This document shows, one piece after another, positions 1-12,400 of a stretch of DNA of 64,000 bases (positions are counted from its first letter, which is position 1; each line of letters starts with the position of its first letter). Source of the stretch: Paralichthys olivaceus. Its lineage: Eukaryota; Chordata; Actinopteri; Pleuronectiformes; Paralichthyidae. The position numbers and the translations under genes were made by a program. Under the pieces are notes generated by a model. The model did not search any database and was not told the origin of the DNA. It saw only the letters and a program-made list of their open reading frames with translations. The stretch spans positions 20,392,816 through 20,456,815 of the forward strand of contig NC_091098.1 of the NCBI RefSeq assembly GCF_024713975.1. Reading direction: 5' to 3'.

Positions 1-689
1 GTCGCAATGAATGAATGAATGAATGAATGAATTGATACAGTATAACTATAGAAGCAGGAGATATAAAAAAAACAAGACTGATCAAATCAAGTCACAATCG
101 ACTCTCTACGAGCAGCTTTATACTTTTCTCTTTACCAGAAGCATGAACCAGAGAATAATAAACATTCAACCTGGATGATTAACAAACAACAAACGTGTCA
201 AATCACATCGAGTTGAAATCTGGTCTGCAGGAGCTACAGAATGTAATATAAAGTCATTCAGTTTGTGTAAGTCAAAGAAAGGTTAATCACATTTAGATTT
301 TTATTTCCAACACATTATGAGTCAAGACATCATTTGCTGCTTCCACTCATCTAATTATCTGATCTGATCACCTTGACAACCCATAGACGAATCTGCAGCT
401 TAAAATCAATTCACATCCAATTCTCACAACATGGATCCACAGTGAATTTATAAGAAATAGATATAAACAACTACTACTACTTTACACAGTATTTACTGAT
501 TCAAATCAATATAACTATTGTTTAGCAAGCACAGAAATGAATTGTTAACTATGTTAGATATGTTTTATAAGTCATTACTGGCAATGTTGTGTTTTAGTTT
601 TTCAACGATATCAGATTACGAACAACAAATTTACAGTGAAGCAAAGAGATCACAAGTTAAAACTTTCTGGAGTAAATACACACACATAC
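1..689. other. Non-coding, downstream of syn2
   Basis: No recognisable gene. It begins with a short (ATGA)n tetranucleotide tract at about 6-31. The rest is AT-rich sequence in which I see nothing assignable. Confidence 0.5.
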
Positions 690-850
690 ACAGTGGTGGG
701 ATATAACAAAGTACATTTACTTGTTTACAATTACTGTACTTAAGTACATTTTTCATGTACCTGTACTTTATGTAAGTAGATTCATTTTCAGGTGCTTTTC
801 ACCTTTACTCTTCTTCACGAATCAATCAGCAAATATCTGCACTTTCTGCT
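690..850. mobile_element. Degraded teleost MITE-like repeat (GTACTTAAGTACA family)
   Basis: The core 'agtacatttact...ctgtacttaagtaca...gtacttgtac'-like pattern, starting at cagtggtgg, matches a very common percomorph interspersed element as I remember it. The copy is diverged. Ends and target-site duplication could not be fixed. No coding capacity. Confidence 0.55.
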
Positions 851-1389
851 ACCACCTTAATGCCTGCAGCAGCATCACTGGTGAAGCTGTTCAGTCTCAC
901 TTCAGCTATCAGTTTCCCTGAGGTTTGTCCTCAGTGGCTCAATCTTCCTGATGTATCTCATCATCTACCAATTTCAGAGGGTGTGTTTTCTCAGCCAGAA
1001 GCCGGAAGAGTCCGAGTTAGATTGAACCTGCATCCCTCCTCATGTGAGAGCATCTTGACTTCGGAGCAGGTCTTTTTGAAATTAATCCTCTGAGTTCCAT
1101 AGGGCCTCCAAACGTAGCAAAAGAGATATTTATGGTATCGAGATAATTTATCTCACAAAAATACAGTATCCTATATTGTTAACATATAAGTAAGGTAGAC
1201 ACCATAAAGCAGACAGTATACATTAGCTTAATACAATTATCTTGTCATGCATTTGAGTGCAGGCTGAGTAGTGTGGCCTCACCTTGACTGTGTAATGGAT
1301 TGAGTCTGTGCCTTTGTCGACCAGTAAGAAACAGTATGACAACACAGACCAGACAGTACTTGGACACAGACCAAACTTATATTGCAAAT

Positions 1390-3361
1390 TAAGCTTTATT
1401 GCCAGTGACAGAGGGGAAATATCCAGACCGGAATGTTTTCCACAATATATTGTCTTCTGATCTTAATTGAAACAGTCCAACATCGGTTTTATATGCACAT
1501 ATATTACCATTGCCCTTGATAAGTACAGTCCTGCAGGTCAGAGGATATAAGTTTCACCTCAACACAATGGCCAAATAAACTCGTCCAATTGTCATTTATC
1601 AAATATTCAATCACAATCACCGGACCAAGGTGTAACCATGCAGATATTAAGGGTGGGGTACCCCTGCACGTTGTGGCCTTGTGATCAATGTCATGGCATA
1701 TTTCCTAGTAAAGAGAACAACACATCCATCGAGCCTCAGGCATGGCTTTTACAAGGATACTTTCACAGACACAATGGCACTTTATACAACTTGGAAAGTA
1801 ATTGCACACAGATCTTGCTCAACATATTTTATACAACAAGAACAAAGAAATAGTTTGAAAAAGGTCCAGATTTGTTTTTTTATATTCTATTTGGCAGCTC
1901 TTTAGCCATTTAGGGAATTAGATATTTAGCCACTAGACAACAACCAAGTGATTGTGACAAAACGTTTTAAAACAGTTTGATGAGTGGATGAATATAGCTT
2001 TTTGAATCAATTTAATGGAAGATCTGATAATTTAATGGAAGATAAAAATAAAATCATTATTTAGTAGGAAAAAAAAGATATATTGCACTTTCCATCAACT
2101 CACTGGAAGAGAGCGATAACATGCTAAAATCTTTGAATGGCAGTAACAGGAGCACAGGTCCACTCCAAACCTCAGAGCACTTGCATCGTTGTCATGGCAG
2201 CAGCCACCATAGCTGAAATCAAGTGCGAGGGAAGAGGGAGGGGGGTGGGGGGGTTCATGGCAGATCATACATTTCATTCTCAATCGTTTTGTCTGCTTCC
2301 ACACAACCAAACACGACAACAACAATCTGAATACAGCATCAGTTCACTGGCGTGTGATTTTACAACAGGCCTATTTGTGGGTTCTCGGGACGCTGTTCCA
2401 TCACACACCCCATGTGACACGCTACAGAATTTACAGTCCCCTCGCTGATATTTACATGACGGGTTCCTGGACTGCAAAGACCGTTATTGAAAGTAAATAA
2501 TTTCTTCTTTGGTTCAAAATTATACAAATCTATTTAAGTTGTGTGTGCAGACTCCCGCACAACATCCTACACCATATATATCTCTGATAAATCTAATCTT
2601 AATATTTACTATGTTTCCATCTAGTAGAATCTTAAAATCACGCTAAATATTCTATTTTCTTGTGATAATGTGTCATAATGGATGAAAGGATTAGCATCAT
2701 GAAAGGCAACATACTGCATGTTTGGTATTGAATGAATATGTGTATCTCACAGGGTAAAACTGCGATGTTAGGTGAACATCGCACTTGATCAGACACTTAT
2801 AACCGACTTGCACCTGCTGTTGTATCAGTCATGCAAAACAAAAATAAATATCTATTAGTAGAAATATGAAAATAATCACCACCACAGCCATACACACCCA
2901 CGTACTGTATACATATTGAGATATACACAAACTTCAAACTGCACGATAGTCCACAGTTTGAACAATATCTAAAGGTACACACCAAAATAGAAAACAGGGG
3001 CAGGGGGCAAAGAAAAGATCAATAGCTGGGTCGGACAGGTAGCACAGAGCAGCACTGAACTCAGTGTAGGCACAATCTGCTTTTTTACATCATCAACAAC
3101 AGCCCAGAAGAAAGAGAAAAAACACAGCTACTGAAACAAGGGGGACCTGTACAAGCACACAAATCAACAGGTCAACAAGTAGACAGTACATTTTGACACT
3201 GCATAGAGTTAAACACAGTCCAGGCCAGCGCTCAGCCGTACTGAGCTCATGTCACCAAGATCTGATTCTAGCTATCAGCATCCACACACACACGTCTGCG
3301 CTTGCGTGCAAGCTAAGGTACGTCATCGTTTTCTAGACTCCGACACGTTCTCCCGGGTGAC
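1390..3361 (-). other. syn2: Probable syn2 3' UTR
   Basis: About 2 kb without conserved coding sequence follows the syn2 stop. A minus-strand AATAAA (TTTATT at 1395-1400) is a candidate poly(A) signal, so the transcript could end near 1370-1385. The end is inferred from that motif only. I saw no synapsin domain E exon (long IIa form) in this stretch or downstream of it. Confidence 0.4.
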
Positions 3362-3496
3362 TCAGTTGGCCTGGACTGGTTTTGGACCCACTGCAACGCC
3401 ATTGCAGTCGAGAATATACTGCAGACAACCTTGAGGTGGGTGTCCGGCACCATTCTTAATGGGTTCACCGACAATCTCTCCCTTCTGGCCAGCTCC
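3362..3496 (-). CDS. syn2: syn2 terminal coding exon 11 (IIb type)
   Basis: Residues 424-467 and stop TGA at 3362-3364. A Gly/Pro linker is followed by [20 protein letters not shown] and a final AN. I recognise this as the alternative C-terminus of the shorter synapsin II isoform. It follows TTTTTTAG. Confidence 0.9.
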   Translation of the reverse strand, partial: GAGQKGEIVGEPIKNGAGHPPQGCLQYILDCNGVAVGPKPVQAN

Positions 3497-6400
3497 CTAA
3501 AAAACACAAAGCAATAATTTACTCATTTGGCAACAGCTGTGATGGATTTCTTCATGTGAGATCATAAATAACCTTCGACCAAAGACCTATAACAGACATA
3601 AATATCACAATAACCTTATATTTACAATTGGCACCACATTTAATTCCAGATCTGTTATTGGATCTGCATCAAATTGCACATGCTTATAAATATCAGTCCC
3701 ATAAAAATGCTGGATTTTTTTTCATCAAGATGTTATTTTCTGAAAAATCAACTAAGATGTTGAAAAATGCCTGATCCCACAATATTAAAGAAAGGAAAAT
3801 TCCTGGACCCACTACCTGATCTGGATCCACACCAAAATTGAATGGCTTCTTTCCAGACACATACCAAACCATTCAACCAAATTTGTTGGTTAATCTGTTC
3901 TGTGATTTTTGCATAATCCTGCTAACTAACAGACACACAGACAAAACGAAAACACCTGGCGGAGGCCATGAAAACAAATCCACACGACATACAGCCTCCT
4001 GTTGCTAAGTTGTTGTGTCCTGTATCGTCACTATACCTGGGATGGCTGTATGGTGGTGGGTCTCTCTGGAGCATTAGCTTCCTTTTCTGCTAACTGCTCC
4101 ATTCTCGCCAGCACCATGTCAGCAATGAGCTGCCTGTCCTCAGCCTGGTGCTCCCCCACCAGGGGCATGGAAGAGCCCGTCACCTGGTGTCGGCAGAGAG
4201 AGAGGGAAGATATTGACATCACAGAGTTGCGCTTTATGTAAAGTCTGTTTGTCTCTACATATATTCTGGCTGGTTAACTGAAATACTACTGAACAGGCAA
4301 CATTTGTACTTCTGCGTATTGATACTTACCTCTGTGATATAATCTTTGCCATCTTTTCCGTGGATGGCTTTAACCGCACAAATATCCAGGCCCCCAAAAA
4401 TCTCAGAGCAGGTGTTGACCCACAGCTTGTACCTGAACAGAACAACCAACACACGACTCATTATCACTTATTTTCACTTCACATGTAACTGAGGTTATTT
4501 TCTTCTTCAAAATTAGATATTGGTGTTCTACTCTAAACACTGACCTGTCAGTCATGGCCACCTGCTCAAGCATAGCCGAGCCCGTGTTGGTCTTCCAGTT
4601 GCCAGAAATGGATGTTCTCCTGAAGTGTGTACAGAGAAATTAACACAACTTGTTTAATGTCTCTCGCTCCCACTGCTGCAGTTCACACATGTAATCATAC
4701 TTACATGTAAGCTTTGTAGTCGTTGCCAATCTTCTGGATTCGGATGTCGTACTTGGAGTCGATGAGAGGTTCTGTAGTGGTGTACGTCTGAGTGAGAGCC
4801 ACGACACTGGCTATGTCCTGGAACTTACTGTGATTATCTGCCTTCACCTGTGCACATAAAAACAGGCATGAGAGGAAAAACAGAGCAAAAACAGGCCTCT
4901 GATACTGAATTGACTCTTGATGAACATGATGCAGGAGAAAATTCTGATGATATTCAAATTAAATAAAACATCTCTACCTTTCCAATACCAGAGTGGGCGT
5001 GTCCAATCTTCACAACAACAGGAAATGACGGCATGCTCACCTGCAGCAAATATAAGAACACCATGTGAGTTATGGCCTTTTATTCTGCTCCATCATGCAA
5101 TTTAATACACAAAGGAAATATCTTCTGACTCCAAAAGCATTTTTCTTAGATTCAGTAATACGTTCTCACCATCTCCTTGTAGTTTGGGTAAAACGTCTGC
5201 TCAATCAAAGGGAACTTTTCAGCTCCCAGTTTCCTGTAGGTGTTTATAAGTTGAGCAAACTGGACACACACACACACAAAGAAATTAATTGGATACATGT
5301 TGAATTATGAATATTTCACTTGATAGATAAAATCCAGTGAATCCAGAGAGGCCTACCACCCAGGGCTTGTCACACAGGTTGTAGATTGACTCAAGGGAGT
5401 TGATGCTTGCGACTCCTCCATACTGCAGACCAATGATCAGGTTGCGAAAATCTTCGTTCTGGGTCATACTGAAGGCATGTTGACGGATGAGGACGAAGTC
5501 TGGCTTGAATGACCTGGAAAATGAAATTACAGCAGAGATGTGACAAAAAATTTGACAATGAGTCGGTCAGCAGTGTAGGCAGATAAAATCAGGATGTAAA
5601 AAAGTGTGTATAGTAATTAGTGTGTGTTTCCCACCTGACAACCTTGGTGCCGTTCCTCAGAACCTGCATGTTAACGTTGCAGGTCCCATTGGCATGAGCC
5701 ACCACATTGATCTCATTGAATTCAGCCTGAGGGGTAAAGAGTTTGATTGGCACATGAGGACAGATACTTAAATGACTTTATTCTGCTTTATAAAAGGGCT
5801 CATCATGAATATCAGTGGCTCTGTGAGACGTACCTGCTCCACTTTGATGTCATAATCCCCGTATATTTTCTTTCCTCTGAATAATTTCGCCCTGGTTAAA
5901 AAACAGAAAGGGAAACTTTTAGTGTAATGACAGCATAGGGATTTAATTCCAGAGGTTCCTTAAATTATTTACTATGTCACTTCAAATCGAGCCCTTATAA
6001 TACTTTATAATATCTTTAATATACTAAGAATGTCTTTACATCAAATTCATACACACACCCTTCCCCACAATTCTCCACTGAAATGAGGCAACAACGACAG
6101 TGATAAATCATTTCTACATTTCTAAAGAGTGTATATAAAGCCAAGCATTTCTTAGCATACACTTAATTATTTTCCTCCTGCTCAAGTAATGTTGCACCAA
6201 ACTTACAATTTCAGAAAATGGCTGCATCTTTCATCACTTGTGATTCAGCACTTTTTAAAAGCAGTATCTGCCTTTTACATGCTCGAGTAAAAGTACACAA
6301 GAGTGTCCTTAACTGTCTTATTTTCTCTCTCCTGGATCCCAGGAACTCTTTTCCTGTGGGACTTCAGATTAAGACGGATCAGTGTCTGTATACCGTCACC

Positions 6401-9400
6401 GTACAGAGATAAAAGGGATTTCTGGTGTCAACTGCATGTTCGATTTCTTTGCCTCCTCCCTACGCTGATGTTTAGGGGCTTGACTTGACATCATAAGTTT
6501 TGACAGTGGACCTCTGGTTTCTATACTGTTGACGAGACCATTTACAGTGAATCAATGTTAATGGAGGCCCCAGTAAAGAACCTCTGCCTTCTATTTCCTT
6601 ATATTGCAATAGAGTCGTTCAGGTTTCCAGCATCGCAGCCTGAATTCACACTTCAACAACACTCTTAGCCTTTAAACTGATGCTAAATGTCATGACTCCT
6701 TTATCCAAACAGACTTTATCGTGCACACCTCAGTATGACCGTGCTGATGGTATTTCCTTTACTCTCAGTTAATAGCACCCTGCTGTTATGTGCTCTCTGC
6801 TCTGTCTATTTAGCGAGGAGGGAAAGCTGAATAATTCATTCTCGGTCTAATTAGTGCACAAGGATGTATTTGGCTGAGGAGGAAAACAAGCATTAAAATA
6901 TGAATCGCTGCTCCTATATCTGTAAAAACCTGCTCAGCACTGCGATGAATGCTCCCCGCTGATATATGTATGGTGTGATTAGATCGTATTTCCAAAACAT
7001 GGACCCTTGAAAGAGACAAGACGAGGCAGGAAAATGACGCGGTCTTGATTTAATTTTGACATTCAAATTTTAATCCACAAAATCTCTGTGGAGGGAGCGA
7101 GGCATTATATGATTAATGCTTTATTACTCCTCAGAGGACAGCCCAGCTCTGCATACTGAGCCCAGAAGACACATTCAAAGAGAACATCATGGTATAGTAG
7201 CTTTACAAGGTCTATTAATAAATATGTGCATTAATATAATTAGTATTTTGGCAGTCACCTCAAAGCAACCATGCCCTGTTGATAAAATCTACAACCAGTC
7301 GAATACAGTTACTCTCCGATCCAAAATTTTAGGACATCATTGTTAACAAAAATTGACATCAGGCCCTGAGCATGAGTAGACGTTCATGTGGATCATTTAT
7401 TTGAAAGCTCAACATGCTCTTGACCTGAATTAAAGATGATATGAGAAACCAAACAAGACAGAAAATGTCTTCCTCTTTTAAAAGACAGACAATATAGATA
7501 ATTCAATATTTTCAACTGTATTAATGGTTGCAGGTGTCAATATAAAAATGTTGCCAAATGACATGTTACTGTAAAATAATTTATCATTCAGATGAGTCAC
7601 CTATGAGCTTGGTGAGCAGGAGCCCGGCTGAATTTTAATATCTCGTCGCTGCTTAACATTCTCTCATGTGGACACAGTTTGAATAAGCTTAAGCTCACAG
7701 TACAGAGCATTATTTTCCTGAGGAGTTAAAACAGTCCCTCGTGTACGTTTCAAAATTTGAACTGCATACGGTTATTAGGGTAACAGAATTCTCAGCCCCC
7801 TTACTTGAAATTGAACGACATTACAGAGAGAATACAGAAGCAGCACAGCTCTGTCATTAGACTGATAAGTAAGACAGTGCACCATCTGCTCCTCCTGTCA
7901 TAAGAGCAATTTATAGCCACACAGTCCTGGAACTAAACAAACCTCTCTGGATGATCAGCTGCCTCATCTATCAAGTAGAAACACAGGCTGAAGGACAGAA
8001 CGTGTCTGTCGGCACACATTTTATCTTTACTCAAGAAAGAAGAGGCCTGCGAGCCCGCCCCGTCAGCCCGTGGCGTGGTGCATGGCTGGCCGGGCTCAGT
8101 CTCGTCTCCTCCACCCCCCCACATGAGTCATCCTCAAACCACAAACGATAACAACCTAAATCCTGGTAGCATTTGATCCCTGTTTACATTTTAACAAGCT
8201 GATGATTCACCTCAAAGTTTGTAAAGAACTGAATGTTACTTGTGATATATTAAGAGATTAAATCAGCGGAAGTCGCCATCCTGTTTGTTTCCTTGTTTGT
8301 TTGTTTGTCCTCCATCTTTAAAGTTAGAAGGGCGGGTAACTGCAGTGGACACCACAATCCCATTTGTAGAACAAGATGGGTGTGATTGAGGTGAGGTGTG
8401 ATCATTTATTTAGACAGAAAAATATTATTTATAGCATCATTAATATTATTATCATTATTATATGGCAGGTCCCTTCAGTATAAGCATAATGTTGGTCACA
8501 TGGTGGGAGTTGATGAGCCTCCCCAGGGGTCTCCAGAGTTTCAGGGGAGGATCAGTGAAAAGAAGTGAAAAATATCACATTAGTTATTATTTAATTTATC
8601 AAACGAAGTTCATTTAAAACAGTCAAAATGTTTGGGATTTGAGAGAGAGTGCAGAAATAAATGGACTGAAACTTTTGTGACCCCTCTCCCTGAGTCAGAA
8701 ACTAATAAAGACTTCATAGGGCAGAATGTTAATTAATATTTGTTGTAGCATCAGCTTATATCTGAAAATCCCACTGCTTTTTATTCAGAAATTGCATTTT
8801 CTAGTTTTAGCTGGGTGTGTACCTAATAAACTGACCATACCAGAGGCTGTCTGTCAGGGGAGACTGGAATATAGTGCTTTCTGTTTCATCAAACAAACTT
8901 CAGGTCCATGTGCACTACCCAACCTTTTTTCCCAGACCCGATGTGTGTGCAAAGTTGTTGATGAATTTCAAAGCATGTCGAGAGCCAATTACCTATTTCT
9001 CTCCAGGGGTTCAATAAAGTATTTCTGATTATGATTGTGATTCAAAAGTACATTAAAATAATAATAGAAATCCTTACAAGTGCAAAATGGTCATTAAACT
9101 GTTTGGCACTCAGGCCCTGATAACATTTAACTAATTAAACACTATGGTAATGTGAACCTGGCTGGTGCCATAACTTACAGTACAAAATCCTTCAAACTAA
9201 GGAACAATGGCATCCTTTATGTGAGGGCTGGGGGTTCGAGCACCGCCCTGGCAGGGGGGTTTATAGAGCTCCCCTCCTTCATAAGGACAGGTGCAGGCAG
9301 TTACTGTCTCTTTGTCTGATGCCTGGTAGATTGACTGCTGTGTTTGTGCAGGTAAGGGAGCCTGGGAGAGAAAGAGATGGGTTTTATTTTTCTGCTTGAA

Positions 9401-12400
9401 ATCGAATGAGGTTCCTTGTACATTCAGTTGTGTGACTGTGTCCCGAGTGAGATTGAAGTATTCTCTGTAGCCTCGTGCTTGAGAGGAGAAGATTCAGGGT
9501 TCTGGCCAATGGTTTCTGTGTTCGTTTCATACTGTTGGTCCAAAGTCTCATGCATCACAATCCATGAATGACTGCTCGACCTTTAATATTGAATGTTTCT
9601 TTTTGTATTTTATCTTGACCCTGAACCAAGTGAATCTTACTGGACTGTCTGTCTCTTTTCCTGGTTTTAGGCAGCCAGACAACCTGCGGGGGAGAAGCCG
9701 TGGGATGCCCACACTACTCTGCATGTAGTGTGGGGGTCACTTGAACAGTGTGTGGTGGTTTGTCCTTGCAGTGTAAGTTGCAGTGTGCTCACGTGGTGGT
9801 AAGTGTGCTGCCTACATGTCCCTGCTATTTATGTAACAGTATGTGTTGTTTCTCTGTGGTCTCTGGAATTCAATCATTTTAGCTTTTATAAATATTGGGA
9901 AATAAAAGTTATTGGCTTTGGCTTATAATCTTTTTATTTCTCACGTCCTCCATCCATGCCCTCCCATTTTAAATAAACATTGAATTATGAACTGAATGCA
10001 CGTCCCCCCTCTCCTCTCAAACCCCCAAAATTTGATTGTGTCCATGCACACTGAGGTCACTGAGGTCTAGTACCTAACATGTTGTTTTGAAGACAAATGT
10101 GTCCATCTAGACACTGTGTTGGGTCACATATACCATATGGATCCAGTAATCTATCAATAGATAGAAAGAGATCATCTGAGAATTGCCAGATTTCATCGAA
10201 TAACCTGAGGGGTGAGCCTTCTGTCTGAAACAATTAGTCTGGAGTACTCTCTCCTGATGTCATTCTGTGTCCGGGGGCGATCAGGTCTCATCAGTCTGGA
10301 TTTTGTTTTTCAGCAGCGGAAAAAAATAGATAGATAGTTAGATAGATTACTTTATTCATCCCCAAAGGGAAATTAGGTAAATAACAGCCTGTCGTGGAAT
10401 GAGAACCAGAACATAAACAAGCCCTTAGACTTAAGGTCTGCCAAAATTACAGAGGATATTAGGTACTGCATTAAAATAAAGTGTTCTTATAGTTTGCCAA
10501 CAGCTATTTTTTTTTCAAGTTTTCCTCTACAAAGCACTAAGTATTTCAAACACATCTGTGCTTTTGTGATTTTTTTCCCCTCAGTCATTCTCAGCATCTT
10601 CTTTGTTTTCTGGTATATGTGGTAGCTAAAACATTGCAGTATCATCAACACCCACAAGCTACAGGAGACAATGAAAGTCTACACAGCACTGAATAAACCA
10701 AGCTGATATACTGTAGTATCTTACAGCCAGTGGGTCAAAGGTCTTATAAGAGCAGCCAAACCTAGAGAGCAAAGATGTACAGCTCCCCTCTCTGTGACAA
10801 CCTGCAGCCATGAAAAATAGATGGAGCTGAAAGCCCTTTGAGTTTAGCTGATTCCCCCGTGTGGATGTTTTAGAACAGATAGTCCACGGGGCTCGTGAAC
10901 ACAGTCAACTAACATAAATTGAAAAACAAAATACTGCATAAGACACAGGAAATAATGTCAGAGCAGGATATTGCTCAACATTTTTATCACTCATGGAGAA
11001 ACTAAACCAGGTCTTGTTGGATAAACACAGTGAATGTGAAACAAATCCCAGTCTCAGTGCAGCCCACTCACCATTCTCAGTTAAAATGACCTTTGATGGT
11101 TTCAGCTTAATGTTTTATACAGTACTCCTCTGCCAGAGCTGAAGGCCAGTGTCAGTGTATTGGCACATCAGACTGGATTCTTTATTCCTCAACGAGCAAC
11201 ATCCTCTCCACTAATCACAACTGAGCCCATTTGCCTGGCATCCATCCCTCTGACGTGGGACTGATCTTATTATCAATTATACAAATGGTGAGTCGTGCAC
11301 AGAGGGTACGAAGACATGGCCGGGCCACCTGTGCAACAATGCAACATCTTTTTGTTTGTGTCATTTGGTGCATTTTAGGAGTTTCAATAGATTCAGAAGA
11401 TTCAGTTATATGCAGCGCCGGGAATCACTGTAAAAATAAAACCCTGCCACAGTGACCATCTTTGTTTGGTCTAATATACAACACAGGGGGCATGTTAACC
11501 TTGATATGATACATGACGGCCTAGATCAATAAATTGAAAGCTTTTTGCAACGTGAGAATAAAGCAACAGCTGTATGACAGAGGATAGTCGTATATCCAAG
11601 GAACAACTGCACACAGGGGGATATGGCTGAAGTTTAAAGACTGATTGTTTTTTGCTCCTGAGTGCAGGTTGTGGTTTTTAACTCTTCTCTATGAGCAGTT
11701 ATGAGTCTTTCCTCTTCAGTGTTTTGTTTGCACAGTGCATAAGTAATATATATCGACGTATAATGAACCTCTGTTATATTGCTATTGATGAAAATTATGT
11801 TGTTTTAATCATTGATTTTTTATTATTGCTAAATATGAAATATTGCAATGTCTTCCAGTGCTTCAAAAGAGGGATGAAGGCAACTGTAGAATTTCTTCAG
11901 ATTTTATTTCCATGTCTCATGTAAGTCTACATCACGTCAGACAGTCGTAGTCATACACTTTACACGAGTAAGGCATCACAGTGTTGAGTTTCAGTGGTAG
12001 CAGTTCTTTAAATGTAAAGGTGCATAGATAATGTAAAAAGGAGGAACCAGAAATCACATGGATGAATTGTGCACATGTGTGAAGTAACCACTGCACTGTA
12101 CTATCCAGCTGCACAGCTCCAGCACACATGTTGCTGTGGAAAATATATCCACTGTGTAAACAAATGCTGATCATGAGGAGATGAGGAGATGGAACTGATA
12201 ACTGTATAACACTGGAGTTCTTTGCCACAGCACACTGAGAAATATGCTTGTGTTTATGCTGCCTCTGGCTGCCTACACCCCCGGGACACTAAATATCTTA
12301 TCCTGAGCCCCCTCTTAACATATAGTAATGAGATGCTCCCGTCTCTGAGCAGACTGAGACGTATTTCTTTATTTGCTCGTCTGCTGCACACCTAATGTGT

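Noticed and set aside
9220..9260. tRNA-like B box (ggttcgagc) in syn2 intron 1
   Set aside because: No A box at the right distance and no cloverleaf could be drawn.
9708..9734. microRNA precursor
   Set aside because: The perfect stem is only 10 bp and pairing does not continue outward; precursor stems are normally over 20 bp.
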